Part shown: positions 45,502 through 54,703 of the stretch, in pieces
How positions within the stretch are numbered: position 1 is the stretch's first letter
Layout: every line of letters begins with the position of its first letter
Assembly (NCBI RefSeq): GCF_030815125.1
Contig: NZ_JAUSWH010000002.1
Location: forward strand, 451,819 to 515,818
Direction: 5' to 3'
Source: Allorhizobium paknamense
GTDB lineage: Bacteria; Pseudomonadota; Alphaproteobacteria; Rhizobiales; Rhizobiaceae
Length of the DNA stretch: 64,000 bases
Notes under the pieces: generated by a model
Told to the model about the DNA's origin: nothing
Databases searched by the model: none
Seen by the model: the letters and a program-made list of their open reading frames with translations, nothing else
Position numbers and translations under genes: made by a program

Positions 45502-46392
45502 ATGACGAACCTTATGACAGACTTTGATGCGATCCTGATAACCGGGCCTACCGCCAGCGGCAAGTCCGCCAAGGCGCTCACGCTTGCGAGAGAATACGAC
45601 GGTGTCGTGATTAACGCCGACAGTATGCAGGTTTATGACACTTTGCGTGTGATAACTGCCCGGCCTTCCGAGAAGGAGATGCAGGGCGTGCAGCATGCGC
45701 TATACGGCCATGTCCCGGCGTCCTTGCACTATTCCACCGGCGATTGGCTGCGGGAGGTACGCGACGTGCTGGCAGGCCTTAGCCAGCAAGGCCGGCTGCC
45801 GATCATCATTGGCGGCACCGGGCTTTACTTCAAGGCGCTGACCGGCGGCCTTTCCGACATGCCCGCCATTCCCGCCGAGCTTAGGGAAAACCTGCGCCAG
45901 CGCGCGCAGCAAGAGGGGGCGGCAAGTCTCCATGCCGAACTCGTCCGTCGAGATCCGCAACTGGCCGCACGGCTTTCCCCCACCGATGCCCAACGGATCA
46001 TCCGCGCTCTGGAGGTGCTGGAGGTAACCGGGCAGTCGATCAGTGTGCTTCAGGAGAAGCCGGGACCGACGATTGTCGATCCGGCGCGGGCGCGGAAGAT
46101 GATCGTCCTGCCGGAGCGCGCCCTGCTGCACCAGCGCATCAACCGTCGCTTCGAGACCATGATGGAGGAGGGCGCGGTGGAGGAGGTAGAGGCTTTGCTG
46201 GCTCTGAACCTGCCGCCTGACCTGCCCGCCATGAAGGCCATCGGCGTCTCGCAGATTGCTGCCATGCTGCGGGGAGAGATCAGCCGGGCAGAGGCCATCG
46301 AACAGGCCTCTGCCGCCACCCGCCAATATGCCAAGCGGCAAATGACGTGGTTTCGCAACCAGATGGATGAGAGCTGGCAGCGGCTTGCATGA
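45502..46392 (+). CDS. miaA: tRNA dimethylallyltransferase
   Basis: 296 residues from MTNLMTDFDAILITGPTASGKSAKAL; alternatives at 45499 (one Met earlier) and 45514. Adds a dimethylallyl group to A37 of tRNAs reading UNN codons. Marks: GPTASGKS (P-loop), INADSMQVYDTLRVITARP, GGTGLYFKALTGGLSDMP, RRDPQLAARLSPTDAQRIIRALEV, and ATRQYAKRQMTWFRNQ at the end. GAAGG lies just upstream. Diverges from serB with start codons sharing bases. Confidence 0.95.
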   Translation: MTNLMTDFDAILITGPTASGKSAKALTLAREYDGVVINADSMQVYDTLRVITARPSEKEMQGVQHALYGHVPASLHYSTGDWLREVRDVLAGLSQQGRLPIIIGGTGLYFKALTGGLSDMPAIPAELRENLRQRAQQEGAASLHAELVRRDPQLAARLSPTDAQRIIRALEVLEVTGQSISVLQEKPGPTIVDPARARKMIVLPERALLHQRINRRFETMMEEGAVEEVEALLALNLPPDLPAMKAIGVSQIAAMLRGEISRAEAIEQASAATRQYAKRQMTWFRNQMDESWQRLA

Positions 46393-46440
46393 TTCCCCTG
46401 AAAATCGCCCCCACACTTTTCCGGGAAATGCCTGAGGCCC
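46389..46440. repeat. Decayed module A
   Basis: AAAATCGCCCCCACACTTTT then CCGGGAAATGCC resembles module A read in reverse, with the left end altered. Follows the miaA stop. Confidence 0.45.
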
Positions 46441-46507
46441 GCTTGCACACGAAGGGTTCGCGTGCTTCTTTCGCCGCCATTGCCTTCCTTCCTGTCGAGG
46501 ACTTTCC

Positions 46508-46774
46508 ATGAACCGCTTTCTGGCGCGTACCCTTTCCGCCCTCAACGTTCTTCTGGCGCTGATCATCATTGCGGTGGCCACGGCATCCGGGGCCACCGGC
46601 AATGGGCATTACTATTATTTCGACGGGCAGATTTCGGTGCCGGGGGCGATTTTCGGGGCCATCGCCGGTATTTTCCTTGCCGCTCTCGTCTGCGGCACCA
46701 TCGCTTTTCTGACGCTGATCGAACGGCACCTGAGCGTCCTGGCCGAGGCAGTGAAGCGCGATACGGCTTCCTGA
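46508..46774 (+). CDS. Conserved small membrane protein, two spans
   Basis: 88 residues: MNRFLARTLSALNVLLALIIIAVATAS (span 1), a short extracytoplasmic loop GATGNGHYYYFDGQISVPG, span 2 (AIFGAIAGIFLAALVCGTIAFLTLI) and a charged tail ERHLSVLAEAVKRD. Preceded by GTCGAGGACTTTCC, a fair ribosome-binding site (GAGGA). Family not recognised by name. It lies downstream of miaA on the same strand and converges with the HerA-like gene. Confidence 0.65.
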   Translation: MNRFLARTLSALNVLLALIIIAVATASGATGNGHYYYFDGQISVPGAIFGAIAGIFLAALVCGTIAFLTLIERHLSVLAEAVKRDTAS

Positions 46775-46799
46775 CTTTCAGCTCTGCCCTTTTATCTCT

Positions 46800-48803
46800 T
46801 CAATCCTTCAGACCGTTCAGCGGCTTTTTCAAAATGCTGTCCCTGAGGCTCATGCCGGTATCGCGACGGGGGACGGCTGGTGAGGGGGCGGTGGCGAAGA
46901 GGCCGGAATTTTCCTGGCTTCGGCTGCCGGCATAGGCGCTTTGGGGGCGAAAGCCGCCGGGGCTTGCGGGCACTGCCGTTTCCTGCTCCCGGCGGGGCAG
47001 CATGTCCGGCCGGTAGGGCTCGATGGGCGGCAGGTCATGGGCTCGTTCCGGAAGGGGCCGAGGTTCCGGCAGCGGCGGCAAAGGGCTGGGTTCTGCCGCC
47101 ATATAGCTTTGCTGAAAGGCGGAAATGTCAGGCTCTGCGGTGGCGCGCATGCGGGAGATGACCTCGCGCAGATCGACATTGTCCGGCGCTTCCTCGTGTA
47201 CGGGTCTGTCGGTGCCGCTGGCACGGGGGATAAGGCGGGGCGCAACGCGCTCGAAGCGCATGCGCATCGGCACCGGCACGGCCTCGCCGAAGGCAATGGC
47301 CTCGCCATTGCTGATCGAGGAAATGAAGCTGGTGGTGGAAATCGACGAATCGGGCAGTGCCGAGCGGATGATGTCCTGGTCCCGCTCATTGGCCAGCCGC
47401 ATGGCGAAAATGGTTGAGCATTGCGAGAGGATCGTCTGGTCCAGTTCTCCCGGCCGCTGGGTGATCATGCCGAGTGACACCCCGTATTTGCGGCCTTCCT
47501 TGGCAATGCGGGCGATGGCTTGGCGGGTGGGAAAGAAGCCGAGCGCCGGATCGGCCGGCACATAGCGATGCGCCTCTTCGCAGACCACCAGCATATGGAT
47601 GGCGCCGTTGGACCACAGCGCCAGCTCGAAGGCCATGCGGCACAGCACCGAGGCCACCGAATTCACCACCTCGGAGGGAATGCCGGAAAGCTGGAAGGTG
47701 GAAATGGGCCGCCCATTGCCGGGCACCCGGAAAATATGGGCGATGGTCTCCATGATCGTATCGCTGATCGTGTTGCTGGAGAACATGAAACGATAGCGCG
47801 GATCGTTGACCGCCGACATGATGCGCATTTTCAGCGCCCGCAGAAAAGGCTTTTCATCACGCCCTTCCAGCCGTCCGATGCGCTCGTCGATCAGCGCCAG
47901 AAGATCGGCCATGCGGTAGGGCACAGGGGTGTCGGCGGTAAAGGCGGTGCGTTCGCTGCGGCGAACGAGGCTGGCATCCGAGCCGCGGAAGGCGCGCTTT
48001 GCCTCCGGCATCAGATCGCGCAGCACATCCAGCTCTTCCGGCACCGGTGTGCGGCCGCGATAGAGCACTTCGGTAAACTCATCGAGCCGCATCAGCCAGA
48101 AGGGCAGGTCCAGCGTATCGGTATCGATGACCACGGCCTGATCGGGAAAAGCCGCGGCAAATTCGTTATGTGGATCGAGAATGAGCACGCGCAGCTTGGG
48201 ATCGTGCTCGATGGCCCTGTGCAGCAGCAGCGAGACCGCCGTGGATTTGCCCACCCCCGTCGATCCCACCACGGCGAAATGTTTCGACAGCATGGAGGGA
48301 ATATGAATGGCGGCCGGAATGCTCTGATCCTGGCTGAGTTGGCCGATCACCGTACTGCCGCCCTCGCGGCTGGCATAGATGCGGGCGAGATCTGCGGCGC
48401 GAATGCGGTGGGCAATTGCGCCAAGATAGGGATAATGGGAGATGCCGGTGGAAAATTCCTCTTTTCCCTCGGGCGTCTTGTGCACCTCGCCCATCAGCTC
48501 CACTTCGAAGAAGAAGGTATTGTCCTGCTGTTCGGCCCAGTGGCGGGTGGAGGTCTGCATGGAATAGACCAGCGCCACAACGCGATTGTTGTTGACGCTG
48601 ATGGAAATCAGCCGCCCGACCGACCACAATTCGCAGAGTTCCGTGCTGCCCTCTTCTGCCGTTGCGGCAATGGTGGCGCGTGAACCATTACAGGCCACCA
48701 CGCGGCCCAGGAACCGGTTTCCCGGCTTCAACTGGTCGCGGCGCTCGATTTCGCCCGCCGGACCGGGCTTGAATGGCTCGAATTCGCGCAAGGCCCACCC
48801 CAT
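46800..48803 (-). CDS. HerA-like ATPase (DUF87 domain)
   Basis: 667 residues from MGWALREFEPFKPGPAG; a GTG start at 48875 giving 691 residues is possible, and neither has a clear ribosome-binding site. N-terminal HAS-barrel (KPGNRFLGRVVACNGSRATIAA), then the HerA/FtsK-type ATPase: Walker A GSTGVGKSTAVSLLL, Walker B VLILDPHNEF, and QRPGELDQTILSQCSTIFAMRLANERDQDIIRSALPD near the end of the core, followed by a Pro-rich tail. HerA-type proteins move DNA, sometimes with a NurA nuclease; no nuclease gene is adjacent here. Bacterial single-gene copies like this are widespread in rhizobia. Confidence 0.85.
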   Translation of the reverse strand: MGWALREFEPFKPGPAGEIERRDQLKPGNRFLGRVVACNGSRATIAATAEEGSTELCELWSVGRLISISVNNNRVVALVYSMQTSTRHWAEQQDNTFFFEVELMGEVHKTPEGKEEFSTGISHYPYLGAIAHRIRAADLARIYASREGGSTVIGQLSQDQSIPAAIHIPSMLSKHFAVVGSTGVGKSTAVSLLLHRAIEHDPKLRVLILDPHNEFAAAFPDQAVVIDTDTLDLPFWLMRLDEFTEVLYRGRTPVPEELDVLRDLMPEAKRAFRGSDASLVRRSERTAFTADTPVPYRMADLLALIDERIGRLEGRDEKPFLRALKMRIMSAVNDPRYRFMFSSNTISDTIMETIAHIFRVPGNGRPISTFQLSGIPSEVVNSVASVLCRMAFELALWSNGAIHMLVVCEEAHRYVPADPALGFFPTRQAIARIAKEGRKYGVSLGMITQRPGELDQTILSQCSTIFAMRLANERDQDIIRSALPDSSISTTSFISSISNGEAIAFGEAVPVPMRMRFERVAPRLIPRASGTDRPVHEEAPDNVDLREVISRMRATAEPDISAFQQSYMAAEPSPLPPLPEPRPLPERAHDLPPIEPYRPDMLPRREQETAVPASPGGFRPQSAYAGSRSQENSGLFATAPSPAVPRRDTGMSLRDSILKKPLNGLKD

Positions 48804-48989
48804 CACGGCATGTCGCGAAGGCTTGCGGTGGCCCACGCGAATGCTGAAACATTTCAGGCAAAGCGCCTGTCCCACAGCAGGACCGACCGCTTAGACCCAA
48901 AAATGGACCTTAAGCGGCCTGCCTTAACAAGAGGTGACCCGCTTCAGCCAAAAAAACGCTTGGGCGTACGTTTTTCGCCCCATCTGGCG

Positions 48990-49018
48990 TTGACGCTGGG
49001 CAAGAGGGTGGTTATCAC
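48990..49018 (+). promoter_or_regulatory. Predicted ilv promoter
   Basis: TTGACG and TATCAC separated by 17 bases. It predicts transcription from about 49024-49026, i.e. at or next to the leader peptide ATG. Confidence 0.6.
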
Positions 49019-49025
49019 ATCAGAC

Positions 49026-49082
49026 ATGGCAAAGTTTAACGTACTTATCGTGGTGGGAACGCGCATGGGCATGACGGTGTGA
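49026..49082 (+). CDS. ilv leader peptide (18 residues), probably leaderless
   Basis: MAKFNVLIVVGTRMGMTV. The peptide carries a run of Val-Leu-Ile-Val-Val, the three branched-chain amino acids made by the ilv pathway, as expected of an attenuator. The predicted transcription start is at the ATG itself and there is no ribosome-binding site, so translation would be leaderless; the same design is known for the trp leader of Sinorhizobium. Stalling on Leu/Ile/Val codons would change the folding of the following RNA and allow read-through into ilvI. Confidence 0.7.
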   Translation: MAKFNVLIVVGTRMGMTV

Positions 49083-49108
49083 CCGTCAGGCATCAGCCAC
49101 CCATGCGC
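49061..49108 (+). promoter_or_regulatory. Pause-type hairpin of the ilv attenuator
   Basis: GCGCATGGG (49061-49069) pairs perfectly with CCCATGCGC (49100-49108), enclosing a GACGGT/ACCGTC hairpin. The left arm lies inside the leader peptide frame, after the control codons, so ribosome position decides whether it forms. Confidence 0.6.
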
Positions 49109-49115
49109 GACAAAC

Positions 49116-49140
49116 AGGCTCCTCGAAGGGGCCTTTTTTT
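49116..49140 (+). terminator. Attenuator terminator of ilvIH
   Basis: AGGCTCC / GGGGCCT stem with a short TCGA loop followed by seven T. Strong intrinsic terminator upstream of ilvI, 65 bases before its start. Confidence 0.75.
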
Positions 49141-49205
49141 ATGGCCAAAACCGGGGTAGCAGCTACTCCACTCCTCTAAGTCAAAGACATGAAACGGGAA
49201 GAGGC

Positions 49206-50984
49206 ATGACGGGCAAGGACAATCGGATGACCGGCGCGGAAATCGTTCTGAAAGCGCTGAAGGATAACGGTGTCGAACACGTATTCGGCTATCCGGGCGG
49301 CGCTGTGCTGCCGATCTACGACGAAATCTTCCAGCAGGACGAGATCCAGCACATTCTCGTGCGTCACGAGCAGGGTGCCGGCCATGCCGCCGAAGGCTAT
49401 GCCCGCTCCACCGGCAAGGTTGGCGTGATGCTGGTGACCTCCGGTCCTGGCGCCACCAATGCCGTGACGCCGTTGCAGGATGCGCTGATGGACAGCATTC
49501 CGCTGGTCTGCCTCACGGGTCAGGTGCCGACGACGCTGATCGGCTCGGATGCCTTCCAGGAATGCGATACGGTTGGCATTACCCGGCCCTGCACCAAGCA
49601 TAACTGGCTGGTGAAGGATGTGAACGATCTCGCCCGCATCATCCATGAAGCCTTCCGCATTGCCCAGACGGGCCGTCCGGGGCCGGTGGTCGTCGATATT
49701 CCGAAGGATGTGCAGTTTGCCACCGGCACCTATGTGCCGCCGGAAAACCATCCGATCCAGAAGAGCTACCAGCCGAAGCTTCAGGGCGATGCCCGCGCCA
49801 TTCAGGCCGCTGTCGAGCTGATGGCCAATGCCCGCCGTCCTGTCATCTATTCCGGCGGCGGCGTGGTCAATTCCGGCCCGGAAGCCTCCAAGCTGCTGCG
49901 CGAACTGGTGGCGCTGACCGATTTTCCCATCACCTCGACGCTGATGGGTCTGGGCTCCTATCCGGCTTCCGGCAAGAACTGGCTGGGCATGCTCGGCATG
50001 CACGGTTCCTACGAAGCCAATATGGCCATGCATGATTGCGACGTAATGGTCTGTATCGGCGCGCGTTTCGATGACCGTATTACTGGCCGTCTGAATGCGT
50101 TTTCGCCGAATTCCAAGAAGATCCATATTGATATCGATCCGTCCTCGATCAACAAGAATGTCCGCGTCGATATTCCGATCACCGGCGATGTCGGCCATGT
50201 GCTGGAAGACATGGTGCGTCTGTGGCGTGCCCTGCCGAAGAAGCCGGCCCCTGCGCAGACGGCGGAGTGGAAGGACAGCATTGCCCGCTGGAAGGCGCGC
50301 AAGTCCTTCTCCTACACGCCGTCGCGCGACGTAATCATGCCGCAATTCGCGCTGGAGCGTCTCTATCAGGCCACCAAGGACCGTGACACCTACATCACCA
50401 CGGAAGTGGGCCAGCACCAGATGTGGGCGGCGCAATATTATGGCTTCGAGCAGCCGAACCGCTGGCTGACTTCGGGCGGCCTCGGCACGATGGGCTATGG
50501 CTTCCCCGCCGCCATCGGCGTGCAGGTGGCGCATCCGGAAAGCCTGGTTATCGACATTGCCGGTGACGCCTCGATCCAGATGTGCATTCAGGAAATGTCC
50601 TGCGCCATCCAGTATGAGTTGCCCGTCAAGATCTTCATCCTGAACAACCAGTATATGGGCATGGTGCGGCAGTGGCAGCAATTGCTGCACGGCAACCGCC
50701 TGTCCAACTCCTACACGGAAGCCATGCCGGATTTCGTGAAGCTGGCGGAAGCTTATGGCGGCGTTGGCCTGCGCTGCGAAAAGCCGGATGATCTGGATGG
50801 CGCCATTCAGGAGATGATCAATGTGAAGAAGCCGGTGATCTTCGATTGCCGCGTGGCCAATCTGGCCAATTGCTTCCCGATGATCCCCTCCGGCAAGGCG
50901 CATAATGAAATGCTGTTGCCGGATGAGGCCACCGATGAAGCCGTTGCCACGGCCATTGACAGCAAGGGCCGTCAGCTCGTCTGA
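49206..50984 (+). CDS. ilvI: Acetolactate synthase, large subunit
   Basis: 592 residues. Condenses two pyruvates, or pyruvate and 2-oxobutyrate, as the first common step of branched-chain amino acid synthesis; uses thiamine diphosphate and FAD. Marks: [16 protein letters not shown] (catalytic Glu region follows in [17 protein letters not shown]), [48 protein letters not shown] and the thiamine motif [42 protein letters not shown] precedes the ATG. Symbol ilvI or ilvB is used for this gene in rhizobia. Confidence 0.96.
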   Translation: MTGKDNRMTGAEIVLKALKDNGVEHVFGYPGGAVLPIYDEIFQQDEIQHILVRHEQGAGHAAEGYARSTGKVGVMLVTSGPGATNAVTPLQDALMDSIPLVCLTGQVPTTLIGSDAFQECDTVGITRPCTKHNWLVKDVNDLARIIHEAFRIAQTGRPGPVVVDIPKDVQFATGTYVPPENHPIQKSYQPKLQGDARAIQAAVELMANARRPVIYSGGGVVNSGPEASKLLRELVALTDFPITSTLMGLGSYPASGKNWLGMLGMHGSYEANMAMHDCDVMVCIGARFDDRITGRLNAFSPNSKKIHIDIDPSSINKNVRVDIPITGDVGHVLEDMVRLWRALPKKPAPAQTAEWKDSIARWKARKSFSYTPSRDVIMPQFALERLYQATKDRDTYITTEVGQHQMWAAQYYGFEQPNRWLTSGGLGTMGYGFPAAIGVQVAHPESLVIDIAGDASIQMCIQEMSCAIQYELPVKIFILNNQYMGMVRQWQQLLHGNRLSNSYTEAMPDFVKLAEAYGGVGLRCEKPDDLDGAIQEMINVKKPVIFDCRVANLANCFPMIPSGKAHNEMLLPDEATDEAVATAIDSKGRQLV

Positions 50985-51003
50985 TCAGGGGGATTTTAAG
51001 ATT

Positions 51004-51576
51004 ATGAACGCACATCTACAGCCGACCGGCTCCGCCTATTTCATCGCCACCGAAACCGCCGCCATCGAAAGCCATACGCTTTCGGTGCTGGTGGATAACG
51101 AACCGGGCGTTCTGGCCCGCGTGATCGGCCTGTTCTCGGGCCGTGGCTACAACATCGAAAGCCTCACCGTTTCCGAAACCGAGCATGAGGCGCATCTGTC
51201 GCGCATTACCATCGTCACGCGCGGCACGCCGCAGGTGCTGGAGCAGATCAAGGCGCAGCTGGAGCGCATCGTGCCGGTGCACCGGGTGGTGGATCTGACG
51301 GTTCGCGCCCGTCAGCTCGGACAGGAGCGGCCCATCGAGCGCGAGGTGGCGCTGGTGAAGGTGGTGTCCACAGGCGACATGCGGGCCGAGACGCTGCGGC
51401 TGGCCGATGCTTTCCATGCCAAGGTGGTGGATGCGACAGTGGATCACTTCATCTTTGAAATCACCGGCAAGTCTTCGAAGATCGATCAGTTCGTTTCGAT
51501 CATGAAGCCGCTTGGCCTCAATGAAGTCTGCCGCACCGGCATTGCCGCCATGAACCGTGGCGCGCAAGGCATGTAA
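51004..51576 (+). CDS. ilvH: Acetolactate synthase, small regulatory subunit
   Basis: 190 residues from MNAHLQPTGSAYF, with AGGGGGA upstream. Binds valine and modulates the large subunit. ACT domain: HTLSVLVDNEPGVLARVIGLFSGRGYNIESLTVSETEHEAHLSRITIVTRG; C-terminal domain from about 100 (ALVKVVST to FIFEITGKSSKIDQFVSIMKPLGLNEVCRTGIAAMNRG). 19 bases after ilvI; followed by a strong terminator. Confidence 0.95.
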   Translation: MNAHLQPTGSAYFIATETAAIESHTLSVLVDNEPGVLARVIGLFSGRGYNIESLTVSETEHEAHLSRITIVTRGTPQVLEQIKAQLERIVPVHRVVDLTVRARQLGQERPIEREVALVKVVSTGDMRAETLRLADAFHAKVVDATVDHFIFEITGKSSKIDQFVSIMKPLGLNEVCRTGIAAMNRGAQGM

Positions 51577-51600
51577 GTTTTCGGTATCTTGAAGTATGGG

Positions 51601-51630
51601 CCGTCCGTTCATAGGAACGGGCGGTTTTTT
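51601..51630 (+). terminator. Terminator of ilvIH
   Basis: 10-bp stem CCGTCCGTTC / GAACGGGCGG (one G-T pair), ATAG loop, TTTTTT tail. Confidence 0.85.
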
Positions 51631-51716
51631 GCATCTCGTGAAAAACCGTGATCTTTGGGTGATTGAACAAAAACGTAAACACCGCGTTAACTGGCAGGTA
51701 ACACAGGGAGCCTGCC

Positions 51717-51977
51717 ATGAAGAAAGCAGTGATCATCCTTATTGCGGGTTTGACGGTTCCGGCTGGTCTTGCAGCAAAGGAACTGTTTGAGTTCAAGGCC
51801 GAGCCGGCTTTTATTCAGGTGAATGCGCAAAAGACTTCGCGCCTGCCGGATATTCATCAGCAGCAAAGCGTTATGATCGATGCGCATAGCGAATGGACCG
51901 CCGATTGCTACGATGCCTTCGGTCCGGATGGCGAAGAAGAGAATGCCGCCGACCTGGCTGCATGTCTAAAGGGCTAG
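51717..51977 (+). CDS. Small secreted protein of unknown function
   Basis: 86 residues. Signal peptide MKKAVIILIAGLTVPAGLAA. Mature part KELFEFKAEPAFIQVNAQKTSRLPDIHQQQ...DCYDAFGPDGEEENAADLAACLKG; two cysteines could pair. GGGAGC precedes the start. The TAG stop codon (51975-51977) is formed by the first three bases of the palindrome TAGAGC that begins the repeat A'. Family not recognised. Confidence 0.6.
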   Translation: MKKAVIILIAGLTVPAGLAAKELFEFKAEPAFIQVNAQKTSRLPDIHQQQSVMIDAHSEWTADCYDAFGPDGEEENAADLAACLKG

Positions 51978-52076
51978 AGCATTTCAGTGTTTCACGGAAA
52001 CACCGAAATGCTCTAAGTCTTTGTTTCTCCGCATTTCCGGACGGAAAACCGGTTTCCACTTTTCTCGGGACAATGC
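51975..52076. repeat. Composite RIME-like element A' + A
   Basis: A' palindrome 51975-52015 (TAGAGCATTTC ... GAAATGCTCTA) followed by module A in reverse orientation at 52031-52076 (GCATTTCC ... GGGACAATGC, right arm altered). The end GCTCTA continues directly into element B. Confidence 0.8.
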
Positions 52077-52078
52077 TC

Positions 52079-52223
52079 TAGGGTGTGTGGACATTCGGCT
52101 TTGGGCGTGGCGAAAACGGTGATTTTCGAGAACCGGAGCGGAGTGTACTTGAGTACATGAGCACCGGAAGCGCAGGAAATTGCCGTTTGCAGCCCGCTCA
52201 AGGGCGAATGTCCACACACCCTA
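52079..52223 (-). mobile_element. MITE-like element B, copy 2
   Basis: 141 bp (52081-52221) with 17-bp inverted ends GGGTGTGTGGACATTCG, TA on both sides. Opposite orientation to copy 1. It inserted at the TA of the repeat end GCTCTA. Its other end touches the aldo/keto reductase gene: the stop codon TAG is made of the flanking TA plus the element's last base. Confidence 0.78.
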
Positions 52224-53066
52224 AATCATTTCGAGTGGCATTTTGCTGACGGGAGGCGGAAAAGCCCGGTCCAGCCGCTCAAGATCATCCTCCGTCAGTT
52301 CAATCTCCAGAGCCCCGGCGTTTTCCGCAAGGCGCTGGAGATTTGACGTTTTCGGTATGGGCATCACACCCTCCCGTTCCAGCAGAAAAGCCAGGGCGAT
52401 CTGCGCCGGGGTCGCCTGATGCGCCTTGGCGATGTGGATCAGTTCCGGACTGTGCAGCACCCGTCCCTGTTCGATGGGCGAGTAGGCCATGACGGCAATA
52501 TTGCGGCTTTGGCACCAGGGCAGAAGATCGTATTCGATGCCCCGGCGGGAAAGATTGTAGAGCACCTGATTGGCCACGCAGTTTTCGCCATTCTCGAGCG
52601 ACAGCAGCTCTTCCATATCTTCCACATCGAAATTGGAAACACCCCAGGCGGCAATCTTGCCCTGCTGCTTCAGCGTTTCAAAGGCCCATACGGTTTCGGA
52701 GAGCGGGGTGCCGCCGCGCCAGTGCAGAAGATAGAGATCGATTTGATCGGTGCGCAGGCGCTTCAGGCTTTCCTCGCAGGCGCGGATAGCGCCGTTGTAG
52801 GAGGCATTGGAGGGAAGCACTTTCGAAACCAGAAAGGCCTCACCGCGAAGGCCTTGCAACGCCTCTCCGACAATCCGTTCGGAGCCGCCATGGGCATACA
52901 TTTCCGCCGTGTCGATCACCCGCATGCCAAGCTCAATGGCGCGGCGCACGGCCTTCACCTCGTCGCCCGCATGGGCGGCATTTTCTCCCATCATCCAGGT
53001 GCCGAAACCGAGAGCCGGAAGGTCGAGGCCGTTCTTCAGCGTGATCACGGGGGCGTTGTCATCCAT
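52221..53066 (-). CDS. Aldo/keto reductase
   Basis: 281 residues. NADPH-dependent reduction of aldehydes or ketones. Catalytic tetrad: Asp and Tyr in [14 protein letters not shown], Lys in [11 protein letters not shown], His in [12 protein letters not shown]. Ends with [24 protein letters not shown]. The typical cofactor segment [25 protein letters not shown] is present. The TAG stop lies at the junction with element B, so the native C-terminus may be a few residues different. Substrate not predictable. Confidence 0.9.
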   Translation of the reverse strand: MDDNAPVITLKNGLDLPALGFGTWMMGENAAHAGDEVKAVRRAIELGMRVIDTAEMYAHGGSERIVGEALQGLRGEAFLVSKVLPSNASYNGAIRACEESLKRLRTDQIDLYLLHWRGGTPLSETVWAFETLKQQGKIAAWGVSNFDVEDMEELLSLENGENCVANQVLYNLSRRGIEYDLLPWCQSRNIAVMAYSPIEQGRVLHSPELIHIAKAHQATPAQIALAFLLEREGVMPIPKTSNLQRLAENAGALEIELTEDDLERLDRAFPPPVSKMPLEMI

Positions 53067-53117
53067 GGCTTTTTCTCCTCTGGGTGAATGTCATGGCAAC
53101 CTGCGCCAGGACCCTAC

Positions 53118-53163
53118 TGCATAATTCCTTAAATCGGAATCGATTTAAGGATAAAATTATGCA
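53118..53163. repeat. Palindromic repeat module D
   Basis: TGCATAATTCCTTAAATCGG then CGATTTAAGG and ATTATGCA. Confidence 0.75.
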
Positions 53164-53177
53164 GCAGATTTAAAGCG

Positions 53178-53222
53178 TTACAGCGAACCTTTGTGCGCCA
53201 TATATGGCGCACGGCGCTGTAA
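53178..53222. repeat. Palindromic repeat module C
   Basis: Ends TTACAGCG and CGCTGTAA, centre GTGCGCCATATATGGCGCAC, itself a perfect palindrome. The copy at 55793-55836 has the same centre. Confidence 0.75.
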
Positions 53223-53322
53223 AGCATAATCCGACCGGAGTGAAACGAGGATCGACAAGATTATGCTTCCGAAAAAAACGTTAGAGCACCGAGCTGATTC
53301 AATCAGATCGAAAAGCGCTCTC
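53223..53322. repeat. Palindromic modules E and F in tandem
   Basis: E 53223-53267 (AGCATAAT ... ATTATGCT) followed by F 53285-53322 (AGAGCACCGAGCTGATTC ... GCGCTCT). Confidence 0.72.
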
Positions 53323-53456
53323 AGCAAGTTTTGAAAGCCTTCGGTCTCTTCACCCGACTTTGTGGAAGAGGCTATTGCTCTCAACGTGGTTGCTTTTGCC
53401 GATAGGTCAGTTATGTTGACCTAAATAATCAAATCCGAGCAGGGACAGGAAACGCA

Positions 53457-54059
53457 ATGACGTATCAGACACTCTACGCCCTGGTTCTGTTTGCCTTCAC
53501 CACATCCTTTACGCCCGGCCCCAACAATATGATGTTGTTTGCTTCGGGCGTGAATTTCGGCTTTCGCCGCACCATTCCGCATATGTTGGGCATTGGTGCC
53601 GGGTTTCTGTTTCTGCTGCTGTGCATCGGTTTCGGCATGGGTGCCTTGCTGACTGCCGTGCCGGTTCTTTATACCGCGTTGAAGGTGATCGGTGGACTTT
53701 ATCTGTTGTGGATTGCCTGGAAAATCGGCTCATCCCGCTCCTTGCAGACAGAGGAAGGGGCCGCGGGCGAGGGGCAGCCCATGGGCTTTTTTGCTGCCGC
53801 CGCTTTCCAATGGGTCAATCCCAAGGCCTGGGTCATGGCGGTTTCCGGCATGGCGGCCTATACCAGCCTTGAGAACTATTGGGTGAGCGTATTGATCGTT
53901 GGGCTGGTTTTTGCGCTGGTCAATGTGCCCTGTGTTTCGGCCTGGGCGGGTTTCGGTTCGGCGCTCAGGGATTGGCTTTCGGTGCCAAAGCGGCTGAAAT
54001 GGTTCAATATCACCATGGCGCTCTTGCTGGTCGCCAGCCTTTGGCCAATGCTGCGCTGA
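53457..54059 (+). CDS. LysE family translocator, upstream of nitrile hydratase genes
   Basis: 200 residues with six hydrophobic spans. Motif [18 protein letters not shown] near residue 20 and [19 protein letters not shown] in the middle place it in the LysE/RhtB superfamily. AGGAAA precedes the ATG. Only 14 bases separate it from the nitrile hydratase alpha gene, so they may be co-transcribed; this could mean it exports an amide or amino-acid product of the pathway (inference). Confidence 0.9.
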   Translation: MTYQTLYALVLFAFTTSFTPGPNNMMLFASGVNFGFRRTIPHMLGIGAGFLFLLLCIGFGMGALLTAVPVLYTALKVIGGLYLLWIAWKIGSSRSLQTEEGAAGEGQPMGFFAAAAFQWVNPKAWVMAVSGMAAYTSLENYWVSVLIVGLVFALVNVPCVSAWAGFGSALRDWLSVPKRLKWFNITMALLLVASLWPMLR

Positions 54060-54073
54060 AAAAGGAGGCGAGG

Positions 54074-54703
54074 ATGGGCGATCATCATCACGACCGTGAG
54101 CACGATCACGACAACCACTATTCCGACATGCAGGCCCGTGTGCGGGCCCTGGAAACGCTGCTGACGGAAAAGGGCCTGATCGATCCCGCCGCCATCGATG
54201 CGATTGTCGAGACCTATGAAACCCGAATTGGCCCACGCAATGGCGCGGCGGTGGTGGCCAAGGCCTGGGCAGAACCGGATTTTGCCGATTGGTTGAAGCG
54301 CGATGCGACGGCGGCCATTGCCAGCCTCGGCTTTACCGGGCGGCAGGGCGAGCATATGCGCGCCGTGTTCAACACGCCGGAAACGCATAACATCGTCGTC
54401 TGTACGCTCTGCTCCTGCTATCCGTGGGCGGTGCTGGGCCTGCCACCGGTCTGGTACAAGGCGCCTGCCTACCGCTCCCGCGCCGTGATCGATCCGCGTG
54501 GCGTGCTGACGGAATTTGGCGTTCAGCTGCCGGAGCAGAAGAAAATCCGGGTCTGGGACTCGACCGCCGAACTGCGCTATCTTGTGGTGCCGGAACGGCC
54601 CGCCGGGACGGAGGATTATTCCCAGGAGGAGTTGGCCGCCCTTGTCACCCGCAATTCCATGATCGGCACGGGGTTAGCGTTGCTGCCGGGAGAGGTGGCA
54701 TGA
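54074..54703 (+). CDS. nthA: Nitrile hydratase alpha subunit (cobalt type)
   Basis: 209 residues from [26 protein letters not shown] upstream. Converts nitriles to amides. The metal site is [10 protein letters not shown] with Cys110, Cys113 and Cys115; Thr in CTLCSC (instead of Ser in iron types) points to cobalt. The His/Asp-rich N-terminus is unusual and could help load metal. Other marks: [25 protein letters not shown] and [21 protein letters not shown]. Stop overlaps the beta start by 4 bases. Confidence 0.95.
   Translation: MGDHHHDREHDHDNHYSDMQARVRALETLLTEKGLIDPAAIDAIVETYETRIGPRNGAAVVAKAWAEPDFADWLKRDATAAIASLGFTGRQGEHMRAVFNTPETHNIVVCTLCSCYPWAVLGLPPVWYKAPAYRSRAVIDPRGVLTEFGVQLPEQKKIRVWDSTAELRYLVVPERPAGTEDYSQEELAALVTRNSMIGTGLALLPGEVA

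Larger units (their letters stand above)
48804..49205. other. ilv operon leader region
   Basis: 402 bp between the HerA-like gene and ilvI holding a promoter (48990-49018), a leader peptide (49026-49082), a pause-type hairpin (49061-49108) and a terminator (49116-49140). These are listed separately. Confidence 0.7.
53067..53456. other. Intergenic region of mosaic repeats D, C, E, F
   Basis: 390 bp, of which 53118-53322 is repeat: D (53118-53163), C (53178-53222), E (53223-53267), F (53285-53322). The LysE gene promoter should lie in 53323-53445. No gene seen. Confidence 0.65.
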
